This document shows positions 1 to 7,710 of a stretch of DNA of 64,000 nt, piece after piece. The translations under genes were made by a program, and so were the position numbers. Numbering within the stretch: the stretch's first letter is position 1; every line of letters starts with the position of its first letter. This stretch comes from Microvenator marinus (lineage in GTDB: Bacteria > Myxococcota_A > Bradymonadia > Bradymonadales > Bradymonadaceae), in assembly GCF_007993755.1 (NCBI RefSeq), contig NZ_CP042467.1, forward strand, positions 707,501 to 771,500, in the 5' to 3' direction. Below the pieces are notes generated by a model. The model saw only the letters and a list, made by a program, of their open reading frames with translations. It ran no database searches and was not told where the DNA came from.

Positions 1-136
1 GTCCAAACATCCCGTTTTCGGCCGTGTCACATCCGGTATGGACGTCGTTCAGAAGATCGAGTCCACACGCACGGATCGCTCGGATAGGCCGATCGAGCCG
101 GTGAAGATGCTGAAGGTTACGATCGTCGAGGGCTGA
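1..136 (+). CDS. Peptidyl-prolyl cis-trans isomerase, cyclophilin type (C-terminal fragment)
   Basis: The window opens inside a reading frame that starts at base 2 and ends at TGA 134-136. The 44 visible residues begin [20 protein letters not shown] and end in [11 protein letters not shown]. The stretch '[16 protein letters not shown]' is the typical C-terminal signature of cyclophilin (family A) prolyl isomerases, which catalyse cis-trans isomerisation of Xaa-Pro bonds during folding. The N-terminus and catalytic residues are outside the window, so whether the protein is cytoplasmic or exported cannot be decided. Confidence 0.85.
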   Translation, partial: SKHPVFGRVTSGMDVVQKIESTRTDRSDRPIEPVKMLKVTIVEG

Positions 137-251
137 GGAGCGACGAGGGCCGGAATTTTTACCCTACGATCAAGGTTGAAGTGCCTTATGGGGTCTACTA
201 GCCTGTGAAGCCACAACTTATATGCCGGAGACGGCTTTCTGAGATTTGAAC

Positions 252-1238
252 ATGTTTAATCGCTTATTATTGCTCCTCGTCTTCCTTCTCATCCCTCAAT
301 TTGCTGCCGCCCAATCAGCGGACCTTACACAGTACGTTCCTGGGACGTCCAAGGTGTTGATCGGGGCAAATTTCTCAGAGCTCAGAACTAGTCCAGTCTA
401 CTCAGAAGTCTTCGCATTCGCGCGGGCTCAGCCTCGTCTTGCGGAGATCATGAACTTCATGCAGGCCGAGCTCAATGTGTCCCCGGAGAAGGATATCCAA
501 GGCCTCGTGCTCGCGTTTCCGGAAGCTATGACTACGCCGCAGGTCAACTCCACGCTTTCTCTAGCCATGCGAGCACCACTTGATTCCGAAAAGGTCATTG
601 AGTCCGCGCGCAAACGTTTTCCGGACATGAAGGTCACAGGCGAGAAAGAAGCGGCGGTTTACGATGTTGGGGCATTCAAGTTCGCACTTCCTGCCAAGGA
701 TGTGTTTGTCCTCGGGGTCGGCTCAGAGCCATTCGTCGAGGCGACCTTTGCCACCATCAAAGGGCCAAAACTCAGTGCGTCAAAGAACTCGGACGTCGTT
801 GCGTCAATGAGCTCCATCGATACAAAGAAAGGGCTATGGATGGTTGGCATCACTCGCGAGCTCCCTCAGCAGGGTCCAAAGATGAACCGTGCTGGCCTAA
901 CCATTGACTTGAAAAGCGGCCTGATCTTCAAGATGGTTGCGGACATGGCCAATAAGAAGGATGCCGAACAGGCCGTCAAAGACTTTGAGGGGCTCAAAGT
1001 ACAGGCATCAAATCCAATGGTTGCAATGACAGGCGCAGCACCGCTCGTGTCGAATTTGAAGGCCAGCTCTAAGAAGACATCGGTCACGGTGAATTCATCG
1101 ATGAACTCCAAGGAATTCGCGCTGATGGTGACCCAGATGAAGAATATCATCGCACAAGGGTCTCAACCGATGGCCCCAGCGCCCTCCCCTTCAAAGCCAG
1201 CGCCTTCCAACGACGGCGTCGAAGCTGACTTCAACTAG
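252..1238 (+). CDS. Secreted protein of unknown function
   Basis: The product of about 328 residues starts with a clear signal peptide: a short basic start (MFNR), a leucine-rich core and an AAAQS cleavage-like site near residue 20. A TTG codon two codons upstream (246) is in frame, but ATG 252 gives the better signal peptide. The mature part alternates short beta and helical segments with no motif I recognise. The last 25 residues are rich in Pro, Ala and Ser, like a flexible tail. It lies 23 bases before the sppA-like gene on the same strand, so the two may be co-transcribed and both act in the envelope. No function is assigned. Confidence 0.7.
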   Translation: MFNRLLLLLVFLLIPQFAAAQSADLTQYVPGTSKVLIGANFSELRTSPVYSEVFAFARAQPRLAEIMNFMQAELNVSPEKDIQGLVLAFPEAMTTPQVNSTLSLAMRAPLDSEKVIESARKRFPDMKVTGEKEAAVYDVGAFKFALPAKDVFVLGVGSEPFVEATFATIKGPKLSASKNSDVVASMSSIDTKKGLWMVGITRELPQQGPKMNRAGLTIDLKSGLIFKMVADMANKKDAEQAVKDFEGLKVQASNPMVAMTGAAPLVSNLKASSKKTSVTVNSSMNSKEFALMVTQMKNIIAQGSQPMAPAPSPSKPAPSNDGVEADFN

Positions 1239-1261
1239 TCCCGATCTTTTCAGGGGTCCAT

Positions 1262-3775
1262 GTGAACACCTTACGCGTACTTGCCCTCTCGCTCTGCGGT
1301 CTTGCCGTCCTTGCCGCTCCCGCTTCGGCGGAGCTTCCTCCGACGCCAAGTGATGGCATCCAGAGCCCCCACTCGTCGATCAGCGCCCAAGATGACGCGC
1401 TTGCGTTGGAGTCGAACCCCGCGGGACTTGCGTTTATGGATCGCGTCGAACTTGGGTACGGCTACGAGCTTCCAACGGATGATTATTCTGAGGTCGCCAA
1501 TCGCTCCCATGCCCTGCTCTTTGCCTGGGGAAACCGGACCATTGGACTTGGCCTGGGTTGGCAGAGTCTTGAGCAGCCCAGCGGCGGAGCTCTCTTAGAC
1601 CGCTACGACAAGTACACCCTCGGATTTGCCGTAAGTCCTACGAACTCCCTCGCGATCGGTCTCAATTCCAATCTCTTTGGAAGTCGCACGTCTCAGGCAT
1701 TGGACGAAGCCGTTGCGTGGGACGTGGGTGTTCAGTGGCGCCTGGGCGAGCACTTCGCCCTCGGCTGGGTCGGCCGAGACCTAAACCAGCCGTTTGTGAT
1801 TGGAGACGAAGGTTTGCGAGCGCGATCGTCGCTTGGGCTTCATTTCAGGCTTTGGGAGGGACGCCTTCAACTCGACCTCGAGTCAACCATGGTACGTGGA
1901 CTTACGACCTACGAACACCGCGCGAAGGCCTTGCTCGAGCCGCTCTCTGGGTTGAGACTTTTCGGCACGCTTGAGGCCTCACACGATACTGGAGAAGCCC
2001 AGGAGTTTGACCTCAATACTGTGTGGACGGGATTGGAGTTGAGTCTTGGAGCACTTGGGGTTGCAGTGGCCCCGGTTTTCTCCCTTCAAGACGAGGCTTT
2101 CACGTCGACCCGTGCATATCACTGGATCTCACCGGACAAACAACGCTCTCTCTTTGAAATGCCTTCCAGGTGGATCACGCTCTCATTCAATCGAAACTTT
2201 TCTGAAGCGTCATCTGGCGGGTTCTTCATGCCAACGGCCCCTCCTTTCCTCGGTCTCCTTCGCGATCTAGACCGCGTTAGTCGTGATGCGGAAGTCGATG
2301 GTGTGGTCCTTCTCGGAGGCAACAGCGTTCTCGGGTACGCGCAGTCATGGGAACTCAGACAGGCCATCCACCGCCTCAAACAGGCAGGTAAGAAGGTGGT
2401 GGTCTACTTAGCTCAGGCACAACTCAGGGACTATTACGTGGCCAGCGCAGCGGACCAAATCTGGCTTTATCCCACCGAATCGTTTGACCCGTCCGATTTA
2501 CAGTTGAGACTGGTGAGCTATCGAAGCGTGCTCGAAAAGCTCAAGATAGAGGCTGAGTTCATTCGAATCGGCGCCTACAAATCGGCCCCTGAAGGGTTTG
2601 TCTACGACTCTCCATCCGAAGAAGCGAAAGCACAGACCACCCAAGTTCTCGAGGTGATTCATGAAGATGTCACGTCGTCGATTCAACGAGAACGCCGTTT
2701 GACTAATGCTACCTGGGAAGAGCTTTTGAACAAGCGCCCTATTTTTCCCACGGAAGCCAAAGAAGCGGGACTTGTGGATGCAGTGCTCTACCCTGACGAG
2801 CTGGAAAGCCAGCTGCGCGCAGCCTTCGGTGAAATACGGATCGAACCCGGCTACCGGACTTCCAAGACCCGCGACGAGGCGTGGCGAATCTCCCAGAAAA
2901 TTGCCGTGATCACGGTCGAAGGAAACATCATCGATGGGCGCACCACTCAAGGGCCGTTTTCACCGGAACTCGTCTCGGGAGGTGAGACATTCGCTCAGAT
3001 TTGTGAATCACTTGCGAATGACGACTCCTACAAGGCAGTTGTAGTTCGCATCGACAGCCCTGGTGGTAGCGCGATTGCAAGCGACCAAATGTTTAGAGCG
3101 CTTAGAAAACTAGCTACGAAGAAGCCTGTCGTTGCGTCCATGGGAAACACCGCGGCTAGTGGCGGGTATTATGCAGCAGCCGGAGCTGACGAAATCTTCG
3201 CCTCTCCGCTGACCATCACGGGCTCCATCGGTATATTTACCGGAAAGTTCAGTGCAGATGCATTGCTCGAGTGGCTCGGTGTCTCATCGACCCCGATCAC
3301 GATGGGTGAAGTGACCTCATCACTATGGGAGCCATGGACCGAACGCGAACGTGAGCGCGTCGAAGCAGGCATCATGTACCGATATCAGCTCTTCCTGAAC
3401 CAGATCGCGACCACCCGCATGCAGTCTGCTGCTCAGATTGACAAGGCTGCTCGTGGGCGCGTTTGGAGTGGTAAACACGCGCTCGACGAGAGGCTTGTTG
3501 ATCGAAGTGGCGGCTTGCTCGACGCGTTGAAGCGAGCCGAAGAGCTCGCGGGGTATGCCCCCAATGAGCTCGCTGTGGAACAAATCGAGATGAGCGAGGA
3601 ATCCGGGTTTGCCTTTGGGGTGACGGAGCTCCTCAACATTCAGCAACCTGAAGTCACTGGAGCATCGATCTTGAGAAAGCTCGTCGGCAAAGACGGTCTT
3701 TCCCACGTGCTGCCTCTATTTTATGAGTCGGAGTCCGCTCTGATGCTCCCCGAGTTTGTATTGCATCTCGACTGA
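1262..3775 (+). CDS. sppA: SppA-type signal peptide peptidase (S49 family) with an N-terminal barrel-like domain
   Basis: This 837-residue protein starts at GTG with a signal peptide ending around ASAEL. Two S49 domains fill the second half, as in the 67K SppA enzymes. The N-terminal one has the catalytic-type lysine in GAYKSAPEGF (about Lys440). The C-terminal one has the nucleophile region GNTAASGGYY (about Ser633) preceded by RIDSPGGSA. SppA degrades leftover signal peptides and membrane fragments. About 270 residues after the signal peptide are unusual: they open with SNPAGLAFMDRVELGYGYEL and continue as alternating amphipathic strands, resembling outer-membrane barrel proteins of the PorV/FadL type. 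E. coli SppA (about 618 residues) lacks this part. The protease call is firm; the barrel interpretation is an inference from strand pattern. Confidence 0.9.
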   Translation: MNTLRVLALSLCGLAVLAAPASAELPPTPSDGIQSPHSSISAQDDALALESNPAGLAFMDRVELGYGYELPTDDYSEVANRSHALLFAWGNRTIGLGLGWQSLEQPSGGALLDRYDKYTLGFAVSPTNSLAIGLNSNLFGSRTSQALDEAVAWDVGVQWRLGEHFALGWVGRDLNQPFVIGDEGLRARSSLGLHFRLWEGRLQLDLESTMVRGLTTYEHRAKALLEPLSGLRLFGTLEASHDTGEAQEFDLNTVWTGLELSLGALGVAVAPVFSLQDEAFTSTRAYHWISPDKQRSLFEMPSRWITLSFNRNFSEASSGGFFMPTAPPFLGLLRDLDRVSRDAEVDGVVLLGGNSVLGYAQSWELRQAIHRLKQAGKKVVVYLAQAQLRDYYVASAADQIWLYPTESFDPSDLQLRLVSYRSVLEKLKIEAEFIRIGAYKSAPEGFVYDSPSEEAKAQTTQVLEVIHEDVTSSIQRERRLTNATWEELLNKRPIFPTEAKEAGLVDAVLYPDELESQLRAAFGEIRIEPGYRTSKTRDEAWRISQKIAVITVEGNIIDGRTTQGPFSPELVSGGETFAQICESLANDDSYKAVVVRIDSPGGSAIASDQMFRALRKLATKKPVVASMGNTAASGGYYAAAGADEIFASPLTITGSIGIFTGKFSADALLEWLGVSSTPITMGEVTSSLWEPWTERERERVEAGIMYRYQLFLNQIATTRMQSAAQIDKAARGRVWSGKHALDERLVDRSGGLLDALKRAEELAGYAPNELAVEQIEMSEESGFAFGVTELLNIQQPEVTGASILRKLVGKDGLSHVLPLFYESESALMLPEFVLHLD

Positions 3776-3779
3776 GCGT

Positions 3780-4280
3780 TTAGCGCTTGAGCCCTAGCGG
3801 CGCGTCGAAGTTCGCCCAGAACTCCTTAGCGGGCTCATCAGCGGACACGTATTGCGGCACGAACCCAACCTCTCGCATTTCGAAAGGTGAAAGCGCAGCC
3901 TTAAAAGCGTTTGCTCGCTTCGGGGTCGTAGTGACCAAAATTGGCGTCTCAAAATCAAAATGCGTCAGCACTTTCAGGGCGTGAAAGAGTTGCACATGAG
4001 ACACATTTGCGGGCGGGTCACAGATGATCAGGTCAAATGAATGAGACGTATAGACGGGGCGCCCGAGGTCAAAGGATCGAAACCCAGGGATGCTTGAAAG
4101 GCGCTTGTCCACATCCAGAATCGCAGGCTTCTTGCCGCGTTTGACGAGCTCTCGCCCCACATCGGCCATGAAAATCAGGCATGGACTCTCAAACATCTCA
4201 GCGAAGTCCACCAGGTGTTCGGTCGTCTCCGCGTCGAACGATTTGTTCTCGAGATTTTGTGGTTCCATTGTTCTGGTCAT
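3780..4280 (-). CDS. Probable N6-adenine/EFM5-like methyltransferase family protein
   Basis: The 166-residue product carries the central FDLIICDPP segment (around residues 83-91), resembling the DPPF-type motif of class I N6-adenine methyltransferases and their lysine-methylating relatives (EFM5 type). The usual glycine-rich SAM loop near the N-terminus is not obvious; the first third instead reads ESPCLIFMADVGRELVKRG. The motif match is therefore partial and the substrate unknown. The start at 4280 is supported by an AGGAG sequence seven bases upstream. It ends four bases from the convergent sppA stop. It could also be an inactive methyltransferase-fold protein. Confidence 0.5.
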   Translation of the reverse strand: MTRTMEPQNLENKSFDAETTEHLVDFAEMFESPCLIFMADVGRELVKRGKKPAILDVDKRLSSIPGFRSFDLGRPVYTSHSFDLIICDPPANVSHVQLFHALKVLTHFDFETPILVTTTPKRANAFKAALSPFEMREVGFVPQYVSADEPAKEFWANFDAPLGLKR

Positions 4281-4440
4281 GGTTGACTCCTGTCGTGACC
4301 GCTAGGTTTCATCGTCTCTGAGGTGCGAGTTCCATGCCACCAAACTCAAACTTGGCGCAAGGCGGAAATCAGCGCCTGTTTATTAGACGATCGTGGATTT
4401 AAAAAGATTGAATTTTTTCTTCGCGAGCGGTCGCAGAGTT

Positions 4441-5490
4441 TCAAAGGGCGACATCGATGTCACGCTCCAATTCGTGAATGGCCGTGTCGATGTAGGTCTT
4501 AACCTGCTCCTCATCCAACGCCCCCACAATCTCTACGCTGGCCTCGACATTCTCGAAGAGTCTCGAGGCAGACCAAGTGCGAGGATATCTCGGCGCGAGT
4601 AGCACAACGACCCTTTCCGAGCGAAGCTTAGGTATGTCAAACGGCAGAGCCTCGTTCCAAATCCAGTGAGTCGTATCTTCGGGGTCAAACTCGCCGGCAA
4701 GCGCTCTCCACGACGAAAACTGCCACGGTCCTACAACTACATGTCCGGACTCAGTTGGCCCATCTCCCTTCACCACGCTGACGGCTTGATCCGAGGGAGC
4801 CTCTGCTTCGGCCGGCAAAAAATCGAGTTCAGACGCCAGCAACGTGTGGAACTGAAAGACGTCTGCACAGCCACTCACACGAACTCGGGCTCCCTTCAGC
4901 ATCACGGGGTCAATGACGATGATCTCTTCGTCGAGCAGTCTGAGATAGGCCCGGACAAAGTGTACACTGACTTCATATTTTGCGAGGAAGTCGATGTTTT
5001 CCGAGAGATCGGCCGGCAAGGTCCCCCGAAAATCGTAGGCGAGCAGCGTGCTTAAGAACCCACGGGTTAGGAGATCTAGGAGTTGCCAGGCATGAAAACC
5101 TTCAGGATTGGCCTCGGCCACTTCGAGTTCCATTTCAGCCGTCAGGTATTCGAGCTCGTCATGCGCACACTCGCAATCCGGCGACGCTGCGACTCCCCGT
5201 GCGCGGACGGCTTCCATGTACTTGAGCGCGGGCAAGATCGCCTTCGCGTATGCGTCCACAAAGGGGTCTAGGCGCAATAGCTTCGCCCCATTTTCCAGAA
5301 GTGCGCCAGTCGTTAGAAAGGCGATCGCCTGACCGACGCCCGTCAGATTTCGAATCTCTGCCGTTAGTCGACTGACTGATTCTTCGAAACTCTCCGACTC
5401 CGAGACGACCACACCGCCCATGTCGAGGGCTGAGTCGTAATCGACGTCCTCTCGCCCCACCAGCTCCAAAAATGCCTGTATTGATCCCAT
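4441..5490 (-). CDS. Conserved-looking protein of unknown function
   Basis: I do not recognise this 349-residue protein. It is acidic, has no signal peptide and no membrane segment, and appears largely helical in its first 220 residues, followed by a mixed region with WQFSSWRALAGEF and HWIWNEALPF. A CxC pair (PDCECAH) lies near residue 104 but there is no complete metal-binding pattern. It starts six bases downstream of the hotdog thioesterase gene, so the two are very likely co-transcribed. About 160 bases separate its stop from the next minus-strand start at 4280. No function is proposed. Confidence 0.6.
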   Translation of the reverse strand: MGSIQAFLELVGREDVDYDSALDMGGVVVSESESFEESVSRLTAEIRNLTGVGQAIAFLTTGALLENGAKLLRLDPFVDAYAKAILPALKYMEAVRARGVAASPDCECAHDELEYLTAEMELEVAEANPEGFHAWQLLDLLTRGFLSTLLAYDFRGTLPADLSENIDFLAKYEVSVHFVRAYLRLLDEEIIVIDPVMLKGARVRVSGCADVFQFHTLLASELDFLPAEAEAPSDQAVSVVKGDGPTESGHVVVGPWQFSSWRALAGEFDPEDTTHWIWNEALPFDIPKLRSERVVVLLAPRYPRTWSASRLFENVEASVEIVGALDEEQVKTYIDTAIHELERDIDVAL

Positions 5491-5496
5491 GATTTC

Positions 5497-5964
5497 CTAG
5501 AGCGGTCCTACCATCCACTTTGCCCGGGCCTTGGTGACGATATCTCCGTGCTTGTCTTTGGTGACCACCTCGATTTCGACCTCTTGCCGCTCGTTGGTGG
5601 ACGGAACTTCACACCGGCATTCTGCGACCAAGGTGCCTCGTGCCTTCTTGAGATATTCGATCGAAAGTCCGGTCAAGATGGCGCGTGTGCGCGGAGGCAA
5701 CGAGTAAGTAAAGGCCAAGCCGGATGCGACCTCCGCCACGTTCATCAGCGCGATGGCATGGATGGAATTTAAGTGGTTGCGGACCTTTTTTCGGTCCTTG
5801 AGAGCGACTTTCGCCCAACCCTTGTCGAGCTCCAACACTTCAGCACCGATAGTTCCGGTGTACGGCGCCATTCGACCGACAAATTTTGAAAATGCTTTTT
5901 TGCCGCCTGGCACTTTGCTCAGCGTTCGCCAGGACTGTCTTAATACTTCAAGTTGGTCTTTCAT
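5497..5964 (-). CDS. Hotdog-fold thioesterase-like protein (DUF4442/PaaI type)
   Basis: This 155-residue protein has the size and pattern of single-domain hotdog proteins: a helical start, then VRNHLNSIHAIALMNVAEVASG, which resembles the long central helix with the HxxA/LN-type active region, and a C-terminal run of beta strands (TLVAECRCEVPSTNERQEVEIEV). The best fit is the DUF4442/YiiD-like group, expected to hydrolyse acyl-CoA or similar thioesters. The real substrate cannot be read from sequence. It lies 19 bases downstream of the EamA exporter stop and six bases upstream of the unknown 349-residue gene, so the three form a probable operon. Confidence 0.72.
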   Translation of the reverse strand: MKDQLEVLRQSWRTLSKVPGGKKAFSKFVGRMAPYTGTIGAEVLELDKGWAKVALKDRKKVRNHLNSIHAIALMNVAEVASGLAFTYSLPPRTRAILTGLSIEYLKKARGTLVAECRCEVPSTNERQEVEIEVVTKDKHGDIVTKARAKWMVGPL

Positions 5965-5983
5965 TTCTTTCTCGAGAAACCGG

Positions 5984-6853
5984 TTAGCGGGGTTTTAGCA
6001 GTAGTGCGATGCTCACGCCAATCAAAGTCAGACCACAACCGAGGAACACCATGGTTCCCGGCCGCTCTTCTAGGAGCACCCACGCCAAAATACTAGATGC
6101 AACGGGTTCGATAAGCGTTGCCAGTCCAACGATGGTGGGAGTCGTGTAGCGCAGAACCCACGTGATGACTGAATGTCCGATGATTTGAGGAACCAGGGCC
6201 GCCATGAGTATGAAAAACGCAGCGGTCGGACTTGGCGGAACAATCGACTGCCCTAAAAAAATAGCGGTCGAGAGGAGCCAAATGGATGCCAGACCAGCAG
6301 TTGCCGAGCCAAACGCGAGAACATCGATAGCGCCGAGTCTTCTTACCGTTAACATGTATCCTGCCATCGCCACGGCGCCGAGGAGTGCCAATGCGTTTCC
6401 GAGGAGCGTGCTTCCTTCGAAGTCGGCCCCTGAAACGATGAAAACACCGAGCGAGGAGACTGCAATGGCCAACCAAATTCCTCCGGTGGGAGCGTCTTGC
6501 CTCCGAACGACTCCCCAAAGGGCGAGCATTAGCGGCGTTGCGGTAACCAGTGAGACTGAGGCAGCAACGGTTGTGAGATCCAATGACCAAACCCATGCCC
6601 CAAAATGCACGGCGTAGAAGATGCTCGCGACCACAGCAGCCTTCATCACACTCAGCGACAACGTGCGTCGTTTTAGAGCCCGCAGGAGCCACGGCGAGAG
6701 GAGCACGCTAGCTATTGCCAGCCTGAGTCCCGACGCGACGAGTGGATGGGTTGGAGAAGCAAGTTTGAAAAAGATTGCGGCAAACGCAATGGCCAACATG
6801 CCGATGAAAAGCGTAAAAGGAACTCTTAGGTCTGAGAGGCTTTTGGTTGGCAT
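5984..6853 (-). CDS. EamA/DMT-family transporter
   Basis: The 289-residue product is almost entirely hydrophobic, with about ten membrane helices arranged as two five-helix EamA halves, the usual size of drug/metabolite exporters (RhaT/YdcZ/EamA group). The second half contains the typical PQIIGHSVITWVLRYTTPTIVGLATLIEPV stretch in shortened form. The substrate is unknown; characterised relatives export amino acids or other metabolites. The start is notable. The ATG at 6853 has no purine-rich ribosome site upstream and follows, after only a few bases, a T-run and strong hairpin that look like a terminator. This suggests expression controlled by read-through from a structured leader, or a leaderless transcript. 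Confidence 0.88.
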   Translation of the reverse strand: MPTKSLSDLRVPFTLFIGMLAIAFAAIFFKLASPTHPLVASGLRLAIASVLLSPWLLRALKRRTLSLSVMKAAVVASIFYAVHFGAWVWSLDLTTVAASVSLVTATPLMLALWGVVRRQDAPTGGIWLAIAVSSLGVFIVSGADFEGSTLLGNALALLGAVAMAGYMLTVRRLGAIDVLAFGSATAGLASIWLLSTAIFLGQSIVPPSPTAAFFILMAALVPQIIGHSVITWVLRYTTPTIVGLATLIEPVASSILAWVLLEERPGTMVFLGCGLTLIGVSIALLLKPR

Positions 6854-6858
6854 TTAGG

Positions 6859-6924
6859 CAAAAAAAAGCGCCGCGTGGCGACTTGAGGGTCTATGACCGT
6901 CCGACTGAGCGGTACCACGCGGCG
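6859..6924 (-). terminator. Rho-independent terminator-like hairpin before the EamA start
   Basis: On the minus strand CGCCGCGTGG (6924-6915) pairs perfectly with CCACGCGGCG (6878-6869); the 36-base loop can fold further, and the stem is followed by C and eight T. The T-run ends about six bases before the exporter ATG. It could end a small RNA or act as an attenuator. Confidence 0.6.
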
Positions 6925-7027
6925 TCGATAGTGTCTGGGATTTCCTCAGTGAATGCGGTTCGACCGCAAAGCACCGTCGCTATTTCTTTGCCTCATGGGC
7001 AGCCCTCAAGCGCATTGGGCGGTGATT

Positions 7028-7090
7028 TTACGGGCGAACTCCACTGTGGGACACCATCTTTCCAGTCGGACAACTACAATCACTTTTCAC
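7028..7090 (-). CDS. Putative 20-residue leader peptide with a near-complete Shine-Dalgarno sequence
   Basis: A GTG at 7090-7088 opens a 20-codon frame ending TAA 7030-7028, reading (M)KSDCSCPTGKMVSHSGVRP. Seven bases before the GTG is GGAGG, and the whole stretch 7105-7090 is complementary over 16 bases to the conserved 3' end of 16S rRNA. Such an extended match cannot reasonably be chance, so translation initiation here is plausible. The peptide has two Cys codons two apart (CSC). It lies inside the leader ahead of the EamA exporter and may be a regulatory leader peptide rather than a functional protein. The same frame stays open upstream to 7237, but without comparable start signals. Confidence 0.4.
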   Translation of the reverse strand: MKSDCSCPTGKMVSHSGVRP

Positions 7091-7205
7091 TGGATCACCT
7101 CCTTTTGCGGCAGTCAGGTTGCGCGGTTCCCAACCGCATGAACTCGACAACGTGCCGTGCATCTCGAGTCCAGTCGCTGGCCTCAGCCATTCTCGCGACT
7201 CTGAT

Positions 7206-7234
7206 ATGATGACGAGTTCGCAACATTGGTTCAA
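7206..7234 (-). promoter_or_regulatory. Possible sigma-70 promoter for the 6854-7200 leader
   Basis: On the minus strand TTGAAC (7234-7229) and CATCAT (7211-7206) are separated by 17 bases; each matches the -35 or -10 consensus at four of six positions. Transcription would begin near 7200. The match is weak. Confidence 0.25.
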
Positions 7235-7319
7235 CAAAAAAGTGCCCCGAATCCAGAATCTTTTTCTAAGTCTAAAGTTCTAGTTGGAAGACGGCCCTGC
7301 GAACATTAGACTTCGAGTA

Positions 7320-7709
7320 ATGATGTACACAAAAACCCTCCTAATTTTCGGCGTACTGGCGCTCATGGCCGCGGGCTGCAAGACCACGGTGAGCTCCTCA
7401 AAGTCATCAAAGAACATCGAACTTCTTTCCCAGTCCGACCTTGGCGGTGAGAAAGCCCGACATTGCAATAAGGTCGGCTCGTTTGAAGTCGCGAAGCACG
7501 AAAGCGAAGTCACGGAGACGAAGCAAAGTGTGCTCGAGATCAAAGCACGCAATCAAGCCGCCCGGATGGACGCGACCCATGTTTTGGTTTGGCCCGCTGC
7601 GACCTACACCTGCAACAAGGCTCTCGAAGAGGTCGAAGGTGAGGCCGACCAGTGCGAGCGCTCCAGCGTAGATGCGTACACATGTGTGATTGGCCGGCGA
7701 GCGTTCTAG
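7320..7709 (+). CDS. Lipoprotein, DUF4156-like
   Basis: The ATG at 7320 (or the adjacent one at 7323) starts a lipoprotein signal peptide, MYTKTLLIFGVLALMAAGCK, with lipobox LMAAGC, so the mature protein of about 110 residues should be lipid-anchored. An upstream in-frame start at 7284 would add 12 residues before the signal and is less likely. The central part, EIKARNQAARMDATHVLV, fits the short DUF4156 lipoproteins, whose members share an 'R(N)xAAxxGA' helix followed by a strand; their function is unknown. Three further cysteines near the C-terminus could form disulfides. The gene ends one base before the convergent Imm21-like gene. Confidence 0.7.
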   Translation: MMYTKTLLIFGVLALMAAGCKTTVSSSKSSKNIELLSQSDLGGEKARHCNKVGSFEVAKHESEVTETKQSVLEIKARNQAARMDATHVLVWPAATYTCNKALEEVEGEADQCERSSVDAYTCVIGRRAF

Positions 7710-7710
7710 T

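Larger units (their letters stand above)
6854..7200 (-). promoter_or_regulatory. Candidate structured leader RNA upstream of the EamA gene
   Basis: About 465 bases (6854-7319) lie between divergent genes without an ordinary coding region. Read on the minus strand the stretch holds hairpin GCGGTT-GGG-AACCGC (7137-7123), a small ORF with a very strong ribosome site (7090-7028), hairpin TGCGGT-CGA-ACCGCA (6968-6954), and a terminator-like hairpin with T8 (6924-6859) directly before the exporter ATG. The two GCGGT/ACCGC hairpins can exchange partners, which would allow alternative folds. No known riboswitch consensus (TPP, cobalamin, SAM, glycine, ykkC, c-di-GMP) was recognised. It may be a cis-acting leader or an independent small RNA. 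Confidence 0.45.

Noticed and set aside
5159-5518. 119-codon minus-strand frame overlapping the 349-residue unknown
   Set aside because: It is a different frame of the same strand with arginine-rich, low-information sequence. The 349-residue frame has better codon use and spacing.
6954-6968. TGCGGTTCGACCGCA, resembling a tRNA T-arm
   Set aside because: No acceptor, D or anticodon arms around it. It is better explained as one of the leader hairpins.
7028-7237. A 69-residue minus-strand frame containing the leader ORF
   Set aside because: The upstream part has no ribosome site or promoter-supported start and would begin before the predicted transcription start. Only the part from GTG 7090 is supported.
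7248-7260. Minus-strand GATTCTGGATTCG, identical to the conserved start of tmRNA
   Set aside because: No pairing 3' acceptor arm, CCA end or tag frame was found; the following bases depart from the tmRNA consensus after this 13-base match.
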